From the NCBI GenBank assembly GCA_025602905.1, contig JAHLKI010000035.1:62001-126000 (forward strand): a DNA stretch of 64,000 bases. The letters are read 5' to 3'. Source of the stretch: Phlyctochytrium arcticum. Its lineage: Eukaryota; Chytridiomycota; Chytridiomycetes; Chytridiales; Chytridiaceae. The notes below the pieces were generated by a model. It saw only the letters and a list, made by a program, of their open reading frames with translations, was not told the origin of the DNA and did no database searches. This document shows positions 57,259-64,000 of the stretch, piece after piece; within the stretch, counting starts at the first letter, position 1, and each line of letters opens with the position of its first letter. The translations under genes and the position numbers were made by a program.

Positions 57259-60200
57259 TTAGGCGACTCCGGCGGTACCTCCCCGGCCATCAGAGGCCCA
57301 AGCCAAAGCGACGCGTTCCAAAAGCTCGACGGGGCGTTGTTCAATGCCGCCGGGGACGGGAAGCCGGGTATTGCCCATCAGGTAAAGATCGACTTCACGA
57401 GCACACTGGCGGCCTTCGTTGATACCCCAGACAATCAGACTCTGACCGCGGCGACAGTCGCCGGCCGCGTAGATGCCGGGTATGTTGGTGGCATACGAGT
57501 TGGGAGGGGTGACAATGTTGGTGCGGGCGTCCTGGCGGACCGAGAGTTGGGCCATGACGTCCTTTTCGGGGCCGAGGAAACCCATGGCGAGGAGGACTAG
57601 GTCGGCTTGGAAAAACTTCTCGGTGCCGGGGACTTCACGCATGGACCAGGCGCCCTTGTCGTTTTTGGTCCATTCGACGCGAACAGTGTTGATGCCCTTG
57701 ACCCGGCCGTTACCGTCCGAAACAAATTCTTTGGTGAGGATGCAGTACTCGCGGGGATCTTTGCCGTGCTGAACAGCAACTTCGGCGTGACCATAGTCGA
57801 CCTTGAAGACGCGGGGGAACGTGGGCCATGGGTTATCCTTGGCGCGCTTGGCAGAGGGTTGGGGAAGCAGTTCAAAGTTGACAATGCTGGTAGCGCCGTG
57901 ACGAAGCGAAGTACCAATACAATCCGTTCCGGTATCACCGCCGCCAATCACAATCACATGCTTGCCCTTGGCACTCAAATAGTCTCCGTTGCGTAACTCG
58001 GAATCCAACAAACTCTTGGTGTTGCGCTGCAAAAACTCCATGGCAAAGTGGATACCGTCCAAGTTGCGGTTGGGAACAGGGAGATCGCGGGGCCAGGTCG
58101 CACCCATCGCCAAAATCACGACATCATTCTCCTCGCGAAGCTTGATAGCATCAACATTCTTGCCAACATGAGCATTGGTGACGAATTCGACTCCTTCAGC
58201 GGCCATCAAGTCCACCCGACGTTGCACGATTCCCTTGTCCAGCTTCATGTTGGGGATACCGTACATGAGAAGTCCACCAATACGGTCGTTTCGATCGTAC
58301 ACTGTCACAATGTGTCCAGCCTTGTTGAGTTGATCGGCAGCAGCCAATCCAGCGGGTCCAGATCCGACAATGGCAATGCGCTTTCCAGTACGGTGTTTGG
58401 GCGGGTTGGGGACCATCCATCCTTCCGAGAAACCACGGTCAATAATGGCACATTCAATCGACTTGATGGACACGGGAAGCTCGTTGATGCCCAAAGTACA
58501 GGCTCCCTCACAGGGTGCGGGACACACGCGTCCGGTAAACTCGGGAAAGTTGTTGGTCAACAATAACCGGTCCAGTGCTTCTTGCCATTGACCCTTGTAG
58601 ACCAAGTCGTTCCATTTGGGTATAACATTGCCGATAGGACAACCATTGTCCGATTGACAAAAGGGAACACCACAGTCCATGCATCGGGCCGCTTGAACTT
58701 TGAGATCTTCGGGATTCAACCGGGCGTTAATCTCTTTCCAGTCCTTGACGCGCTTTCGCGGGTTACGGTAGTTGTCGGTTTGACGCTTGTACTTCATAAA
58801 CCCTCGGAGCTTGTCAATGACTTCCACACGCTTCTTGGCCATAACTTCGTCGGGGACACTGTCTTCCAGATCCAGAAGAGATGGCTCCTTTTTCTTTTCG
58901 GGTGAGGGAACTTCGGGAGGAGGAGTGTTGAGGGAACCAGACGCCTCTTGCATCTTCTTCATCAAGACAGCCTTGTAGTCCCGCGGGAACACTTTGGCAA
59001 ACTTGGGGAGCGCCTTGTGCCAGTTTTGCAGAACGTGCTGAGCAATGTTGGAACCAGTGTAGGCGTGGTGCTCCGTAATCAAGTCCTTCAACCAAGCAAC
59101 ATCCTCGGGCTCATTCACGCGGTCCAAATCAACCATCTCCATATTGCAGTCTTGGGCAAACTTGTCATCCAGGTCCAGAACGTAGGCAATACCACCGCTC
59201 ATACCGGCAGCAAAGTTGCGACCCGTGGCTCCAAGAATGACAACGCGACCACCCGTCATGTACTCACAACCGTGATCACCCACACCTTCAACGACGGCAG
59301 TCGCTCCAGAGTTGCGGACCGCAAATCGCTCAGCAGCCACACCCGAGAAGAACGCCTTGCCACTGGTAGCACCATACAAACAAACGTTGCCGACCAGGAT
59401 ATTCTCTTCCGCCTTGAATTTGGAGCACTTGGGCGGGTAAACGACAATCTCACCGCCCGACAATCCCTTGCCGACATAGTCATTGGCATCACCTTCCAGT
59501 TCGATAAAGATACCCGATGCCAAAAATGCACCCAGCGATTGACCAGCGGATCCAGTGAGCTTGATGTGAATCGTCTTGTCTGGCAGACCCGCTTCACCAT
59601 GAGCTTTCGAGACTTCGTAACTGAGAGTAGCACCCAGAGCACGATCCGTGTTGACAACTTCGGCCGAAATCTGAACGGGTCGCTTGGCTTCAATGGCTCG
59701 CTTGGCTTGCTCAATCAGCTTGTTGTCCAGACGCTTGTGCAGTTGGTGGTCTTGTTTCCGGACATTGTGGGTAGCGGCGCCAGGGCGGAGGGTAAAGGCG
59801 GGGGTAAGAATGGGGGTAAGGTCGAGGTTGCGGGTCTTGGGGTTGCGGACATTCTCGTTGACCGTGAGGAAATCGGTACGTCCCACCATTTCTTCAATGG
59901 TGTGGAATCCGAGTTGAGCCATAATCGCACGCAACTCTTCGGCAACGTAAAAGAAAAAGTTGACGACGTGCTCGGGCTGTCCGGCAAACTTTTTGCGAAG
60001 GTCGGGGTCTTGAGTGGCAATACCGACAGCACAAGTGTTTTTGTGACAAGCACGCAACATGACACAGCCCATCGCAATCAAGGGAGCAGTGGCAAAACCC
60101 CATTCCTCAGCACCCAGCAAACAAGCAATAGCAACATCCCGACCAGTCTTGATTTGTCCGTCGGTCTGAAGAACAATACGGCCGCGCAAATCGTTGAGGA

Positions 60201-63200
60201 CCAAGGTTTGGTGTGTTTCGGCCAGACCAAGTTCCCAAGGCAAACCGGCGTACTTGATTCCAGTCCATCGACTAGCTCCCGTACCTCCATCGTGACCAGA
60301 AATCAAAATGTGGTCGGCACGCGCCTTGGCGACTCCCGATGCAATAACTCCGACACCGACTTCCGAGACAAGCTTGACGGATACCCGAGCAACAGGGTTG
60401 GATGCCTTCAAGTCGTAAATCAATTGCTTCAAATCCTCAATAGAGTAAATGTCGTGATGGGGGGGAGGACTAATCAAGCCGACGCCAGGGGTAGATTTTC
60501 GAGTTGCGGCAATGCCCTCAGACACCTTGTGACCAGGCAATTCTCCTCCTTCACCAGGCTTGGCACCCTGAGCCATCTTGATTTGCAACTCTTCCGCATC
60601 GGAAAGGTAGTAACTGGTAACGCCAAAACGACCCGACGCGACTTGCTTGATGGCCGAACGCATGGATGTCCCGTCGGCTGCAACCTTGGATCGCCCTGGA
60701 TCCTCGCCACCTTCTCCCGTGTTACTCTTGCCGCCCAACTGGTTCATGGCAATAGCCAAAGAAGAGTGAGCCTCAAACGAAATGGATCCATAAGACATGG
60801 CACCCGTACAGAAACGCTTGACAATATCCGTCCATGGCTCAACGTCATCAATGGAAATAGGACGAGCATTGTCAAACTTGAAATCCAAAAGACCACGCAG
60901 AGTACAGTTCTTGATTTGCTCATAACTCTGGCGAGAGTAGGCTTGGTAGGCATTGTCGTTCTTGCGGCGGACAGCGTCTTGCAGGTTGGCAATACTGGCT
61001 GGGTCGTTGATGTGGTTTTCGCCTCCATCGCGCCAATGGTAATCACCCGACTCGGGAAGCAACTCAATGGCAACCGTGTCTCGAGAAGGCCAGGCGGCCT
61101 CGTGCATGGTAAGTGCGTCCAGAGCAAGAATATCAAAGCCAACACCCTTGATGCGAGATGCGGTGCCCGAGAAACATTTGGAAACGACAGACAAGTCCAG
61201 ACCAAGGGCTTCAAAGATCTGAGCGGCCTTGTAACTCTGCAAGGTGGAAATGCCCATCTTGGACATGACTTTGCGGATTCCATCGTTGCTGGCCTTGACA
61301 TAGTTGTACGCAAGATCGCGCTCAGACAGCTCCTTCTTCAACAAGCGCTCCCGCTTCAACTTGAACATGGCCTCGAAAGCCAAGTAAGGGCAAATAGCAT
61401 CGGCACCGTAACCGAGCAACACACAAAAGTGGTGAACCTCACGCGCTTCACCCGTCTCTACTACCAGAGCAATCTTGGATCGAAGCTTGTTTCGAATCAA
61501 GTGGTGGTGCACGGCGCCCAGCGCAACCAAGGCGGAAAGGGTGAGGCGGTCAGCAGACAAGGCACGGTCCGTGATAATGGCAACGTTCAACCCATCGTGA
61601 ATGGCCTGGGAGACTTCCGAACATACGCGGTCCAGCGCAGCCAAATATCCAGCCACGCCCTCAATCTTGGGAAAGGTAATGTCAATCTCGGCGACACTCC
61701 AATCGGCTCGCAAACGAGGCAAGAGTTTCAAAGCCTCCAGTTCTTGAATCGAAATGATGGGAGATGGAATGTGGAGGCGGTGAGCCTGAGTGGGGTGAAC
61801 TTCCAAAATGTTTCCCTGAGGGCCGACATAGCATGACAAGGACATGACAATGGATTCTCGAATGGGGTCAATGGGAGGGTTGGTGACTTGAGCAAACAAT
61901 TGACGGAAATATTCGTAAATGAGTTTGGGTTGGCGAGACATGCAAGCCAAAGGGGTATCGTATCCCATCGATCCCAACGCCTCTTTGCCGTCCGACACCA
62001 TGGGCATGATGAGGAACGACAATTGTTCCACCGTGAACCCGAATGCCAGCATTCGCTTGTCCTCGGCAATCGAAACCTCGTCCAGCTCTACTTCCTGGGA
62101 TGCCCCGGATCGAGCAGCAAACTTGCAGACATCCTCCATGTCAATCATGTGTTCCTTGATCCAAGCGGAAAAGGGGCGCTCAGAGCAAATACGCATCTTG
62201 AGCTCCTTGTCGTCTACAATACGACCCTCTTCCGTGTCCACCAGCAACATTTTCCCGGGCTGCAAACGACCCTTTTGAATGATGGTTTCGGGGGCGACCA
62301 GAATCGTTCCAACCTCGGAAGCGCAAATCATAATATCGGCATCCGTGACATAGAATCGACAAGGGCGCAGACCGTTTCGATCCAAGGAAGCACCGACATA
62401 ACGACCATCAGAAAAGGTAAAGAGCGCAGGACCATCCCAAGGTTCCATCAGACACGCGGCCCACTCGTAAAAAGCTCGCTTCTCGGGCTCCATGTTGGGC
62501 TGGTTCTCCCAAGCTTCAGGAATCATCATCATGACGGCTTCGGGCAAGGAGAGGATGCCATTCATGATGAGCAATTCCAAGACATTGTCAAAAGCCGCAG
62601 AGTCGGAGCCGCCCTCTTCAATGATGGGGAAAAGCGACTCTAGCTGGTCCTTGAATGCCTCACTCTTGATGACACCCTCACGGGCGCGCATCCAGTTCTT
62701 GTTGCCACGCAGAGTATTGATTTCACCATTGTGAGCACACCATCGCATGGGTTGAGCACGGTCCCAGGAGGGAAATGTGTTTGTGGAGAAGCGAGAGTGG
62801 ACCAAGCAAAAGTAGGATTCGAAAGCGGGGTTGGTGAGGTCGGAAAAGTAGGGGTAGACTTGGACGGGCGACAAGAGACCCTTGTAGACCATGTGTTTGC
62901 TAGAGAGGGAGCAAATGTAAAACCACTTGCTCATAGTGATGGCGTGGGTCGACTGTTTGCGCAAAATGTAGAGCTGGCGCTCGAAATGCTTGTAGTCAAA
63001 TTCATTGGTGTAGTGGGCGCGGACCAGTGTGACAAAGGGTTGAAAGATGGCGGGTTCCTTGTTTTTGGAGGAGGGGCCGAGGATGGAATTGTCGCGCGGA
63101 ACGGGTCGCCAACACAAGACATTGAGGCCAAGAGAATGGGCAATTTCCTCAAAGCGTTCCTGACTTTCCTTGAGGACGACGTCGTCGGGTTTGAAATAAA

Positions 63201-63597
63201 TATTTCCAACGGCGTACTGGCCGGGCGGGGGCAAGACTATGCCAAAGTTGCGCTTGACTTCGCGGCCAAAGAGGTCGTGGGGGATGGAGCACATGACTCC
63301 AGCACCGTCTCCGTCGCGGGTATCGGCGCCAACGGCACCACGATGGGTCATGTTGCAGAGGAGGTTGCGGGCATCGGCGACAATGGGGTGACTGGGTTTT
63401 CCCTTGATGTGGCAGACAAAACCGACACCACAAGCATCCTTTTCGTGGGCAGGGTCATAGAGGCCCTGGGCCTGGGGAATGGAGTCGGCCCAGGAGGTGT
63501 AGTGGCCGTCGTCATTTTCAATCGAGTGACCTCGAGGGGGTTCGGCTACAGCAGTCGTCGTCGGAAGTGGCTCCGCATCGTTCACTTGACGGTGCAT
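57259..63597 (-). CDS. GLT1: Glutamate synthase, NADH/NADPH-dependent (GOGAT)
   Basis: Single-chain eukaryotic GOGAT, 2,112 aa in one exon: glutamine + 2-oxoglutarate + NAD(P)H gives two glutamates, paired with glutamine synthetase for nitrogen assimilation. After a 55-residue propeptide, Cys56 of DACGVGFVCH is the predicted N-terminal nucleophile of the class II amidotransferase. Then come a central domain, the FMN-binding synthase domain (GEGGEDPGRSKV; LISPPPHHDIYSIEDL), the 3Fe-4S Cys motif MLRACHKNTCAVGIATQ (about 1175-1190), and the GXGXG beta-helix domain. The fused small subunit starts near 1590, with cluster motif CMDCGVPFCQSDNGCP (about 1638), FAD-binding IAIVGSGPAGLAAA (about 1737) and NAD(P)-binding VIVIGGGDTGTDCIG (about 1879). 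The start is the first ATG after an in-frame stop. The N-terminal processing site is inferred from the family. Confidence 0.97.
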   Translation of the reverse strand: MHRQVNDAEPLPTTTAVAEPPRGHSIENDDGHYTSWADSIPQAQGLYDPAHEKDACGVGFVCHIKGKPSHPIVADARNLLCNMTHRGAVGADTRDGDGAGVMCSIPHDLFGREVKRNFGIVLPPPGQYAVGNIYFKPDDVVLKESQERFEEIAHSLGLNVLCWRPVPRDNSILGPSSKNKEPAIFQPFVTLVRAHYTNEFDYKHFERQLYILRKQSTHAITMSKWFYICSLSSKHMVYKGLLSPVQVYPYFSDLTNPAFESYFCLVHSRFSTNTFPSWDRAQPMRWCAHNGEINTLRGNKNWMRAREGVIKSEAFKDQLESLFPIIEEGGSDSAAFDNVLELLIMNGILSLPEAVMMMIPEAWENQPNMEPEKRAFYEWAACLMEPWDGPALFTFSDGRYVGASLDRNGLRPCRFYVTDADIMICASEVGTILVAPETIIQKGRLQPGKMLLVDTEEGRIVDDKELKMRICSERPFSAWIKEHMIDMEDVCKFAARSGASQEVELDEVSIAEDKRMLAFGFTVEQLSFLIMPMVSDGKEALGSMGYDTPLACMSRQPKLIYEYFRQLFAQVTNPPIDPIRESIVMSLSCYVGPQGNILEVHPTQAHRLHIPSPIISIQELEALKLLPRLRADWSVAEIDITFPKIEGVAGYLAALDRVCSEVSQAIHDGLNVAIITDRALSADRLTLSALVALGAVHHHLIRNKLRSKIALVVETGEAREVHHFCVLLGYGADAICPYLAFEAMFKLKRERLLKKELSERDLAYNYVKASNDGIRKVMSKMGISTLQSYKAAQIFEALGLDLSVVSKCFSGTASRIKGVGFDILALDALTMHEAAWPSRDTVAIELLPESGDYHWRDGGENHINDPASIANLQDAVRRKNDNAYQAYSRQSYEQIKNCTLRGLLDFKFDNARPISIDDVEPWTDIVKRFCTGAMSYGSISFEAHSSLAIAMNQLGGKSNTGEGGEDPGRSKVAADGTSMRSAIKQVASGRFGVTSYYLSDAEELQIKMAQGAKPGEGGELPGHKVSEGIAATRKSTPGVGLISPPPHHDIYSIEDLKQLIYDLKASNPVARVSVKLVSEVGVGVIASGVAKARADHILISGHDGGTGASRWTGIKYAGLPWELGLAETHQTLVLNDLRGRIVLQTDGQIKTGRDVAIACLLGAEEWGFATAPLIAMGCVMLRACHKNTCAVGIATQDPDLRKKFAGQPEHVVNFFFYVAEELRAIMAQLGFHTIEEMVGRTDFLTVNENVRNPKTRNLDLTPILTPAFTLRPGAATHNVRKQDHQLHKRLDNKLIEQAKRAIEAKRPVQISAEVVNTDRALGATLSYEVSKAHGEAGLPDKTIHIKLTGSAGQSLGAFLASGIFIELEGDANDYVGKGLSGGEIVVYPPKCSKFKAEENILVGNVCLYGATSGKAFFSGVAAERFAVRNSGATAVVEGVGDHGCEYMTGGRVVILGATGRNFAAGMSGGIAYVLDLDDKFAQDCNMEMVDLDRVNEPEDVAWLKDLITEHHAYTGSNIAQHVLQNWHKALPKFAKVFPRDYKAVLMKKMQEASGSLNTPPPEVPSPEKKKEPSLLDLEDSVPDEVMAKKRVEVIDKLRGFMKYKRQTDNYRNPRKRVKDWKEINARLNPEDLKVQAARCMDCGVPFCQSDNGCPIGNVIPKWNDLVYKGQWQEALDRLLLTNNFPEFTGRVCPAPCEGACTLGINELPVSIKSIECAIIDRGFSEGWMVPNPPKHRTGKRIAIVGSGPAGLAAADQLNKAGHIVTVYDRNDRIGGLLMYGIPNMKLDKGIVQRRVDLMAAEGVEFVTNAHVGKNVDAIKLREENDVVILAMGATWPRDLPVPNRNLDGIHFAMEFLQRNTKSLLDSELRNGDYLSAKGKHVIVIGGGDTGTDCIGTSLRHGATSIVNFELLPQPSAKRAKDNPWPTFPRVFKVDYGHAEVAVQHGKDPREYCILTKEFVSDGNGRVKGINTVRVEWTKNDKGAWSMREVPGTEKFFQADLVLLAMGFLGPEKDVMAQLSVRQDARTNIVTPPNSYATNIPGIYAAGDCRRGQSLIVWGINEGRQCAREVDLYLMGNTRLPVPGGIEQRPVELLERVALAWASDGRGGTAGVA

Positions 63598-63620
63598 TCG
63601 ACGTGCAGCTATGTTCTTTT

Positions 63621-63697
63621 CTGCTTTTTTGTAGAGATAAAAGTCAGCGTCTTTGTACTTTTAAATAACCCGGGAGGTACGCAAAAGAAAACCTTAC
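63621..63697 (-). other. Probable 5' UTR intron of GLT1
   Basis: On the minus strand, a GTAAGG donor at 63697 and an acceptor ...AAAAGCAG at 63621 (or AAAAAAG at 63624), with CGCTGAC as possible branch site, lie just upstream of the GLT1 ATG. No ATG in frame precedes the donor, so it would be non-coding. Confidence 0.45.
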
Positions 63698-64000
63698 CTA
63701 GTTGTTTTTTGTCTTTGTCCGCGCGGGAGGGCTGTTTCCGACTGCTCTTTGTCGTGTTTGCGTTGACGGTTCAAGGGACGTGGGGGGGGGGGGGGTACGG
63801 TGGTCGGGCAAGAAAGAGCCTGGGGAAGGGAGGGAGGAAGAAGGTTTATATAGGGCAGGAAAGTGGGGGCTGCACGTGGGAGTGAGTTTTCGCCAGAGGA
63901 GTTTTGGGAGCGGCGGGAGAAGCCGGGAGCTGATTGAGTTGCTGATTGCTTGCGTAAGCAGATGTTCTCCCATCGGATCCGATGCCATCTCCTTTCTTTC
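63698..64000. promoter_or_regulatory. GLT1 upstream region with poly-G tract
   Basis: Upstream flank of GLT1 to the window edge. It contains a 14-G run at 63782-63795 and a polypurine stretch to about 63845. A TATA-like TTATATAGGG lies at 63846-63855 on the + strand, and may serve GLT1 in reverse orientation. No gene supported. Confidence 0.4.

Noticed and set aside
58948..61836. 962-codon ORF on the + strand opposite GLT1
   Set aside because: Antisense shadow of the intact GLT1 coding frame, caused by codon bias. Its translation is low in known motifs, and GLT1 explains the region completely.
62731..63885. 384-codon + strand ORF over the GLT1 5' end
   Set aside because: Antisense shadow of GLT1 that runs on into the promoter and a poly-G run. 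No domain.
1..64000. CRISPR arrays, bacterial operons or phage genes
   Set aside because: None seen. Repeats present are tandem, palindromic or dispersed without regular spacers, and gene structure is eukaryotic throughout.

Overview
This is a nuclear contig from a fungus. Genes are split by many short spliceosomal introns (about 50-80 nt, mostly GTAAGT/GTATGT...CTAAC...YAG), and the gene set is fungal: Pol2, Glt1, Apn1, a Mak32-like kinase, a Yil108w-type metallopeptidase and a DUF2456-like membrane protein. A SAXO4/PPP1R32-like ciliary microtubule protein at 30.1-31.8 kb points to a flagellated, zoosporic fungus (chytrid grade). The Fanzor relic at 8.2-9.3 kb fits this, because Fanzors are known from chytrids such as Spizellomyces. 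The genus is my inference and cannot be fixed from the sequence.

Layout. 0-2 kb: 3' part of a Dis3L2/Ssd1-type exoribonuclease. 2-11.2 kb: a gene-poor, repeat-rich island with degenerate tandem repeats, two direct copies of a ~0.9 kb dispersed repeat (5.3-6.2 and 9.3-10.2 kb), the broken 5' part of a multi-TM protein gene, a truncated and frameshifted Fanzor (eukaryotic TnpB-like RNA-guided nuclease) gene, and a diverged 160-bp tandem duplication. 11.2-21.0 kb: S-adenosylhomocysteinase (-), AP endonuclease Apn1 (+), a ten-exon protein with four dsRNA-binding domains joined to a 2'-5'-oligoadenylate-synthetase-like region (-), a small uncertain gene (-), and a Mak32-like PfkB protein (-). 21.3-29.2 kb: DNA polymerase epsilon catalytic subunit (+, 15 exons). 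29.2-33.0 kb: decayed tandem duplication of the Pol2/SAXO4 convergent junction, the intact SAXO4-like gene (-), and a small probable mitochondrial protein (-) whose single intron is packed with hairpin repeats. 33-36.9 kb: transposon graveyard with a PIF/Harbinger transposase pseudogene. 36.9-44.4 kb: zinc metallopeptidase with jacalin-like C-terminus (-), poly-Q C2H2 transcription factor (+), DUF2456-like membrane protein (-). 44.8-56.9 kb: a giant neurobeachin-type BEACH protein (+, 9 exons, ~3,860 aa). 57.3-63.6 kb: NADH/NADPH glutamate synthase (-) with a 31-G homopolymer 12 bp beyond its stop codon.

Most intact genes are housekeeping: replication/repair (Pol2, Apn1), methyl cycle (Sah1), nitrogen assimilation (Glt1), membrane traffic (BEACH) and RNA decay (Dis3L2). 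They are independent units; several share divergent promoters (Mak32-like/Pol2, DUF2456/BEACH, metallopeptidase/C2H2 factor). The two places most worth attention are the Fanzor relic and the dsRBD-OAS-like protein, which would be an unusual dsRNA sensor for a fungus. Splice joins were worked out by eye from the GT/AG signals and reading-frame continuity. Coordinates of spliced CDS entries span first to last coding base, with exons given in the text.
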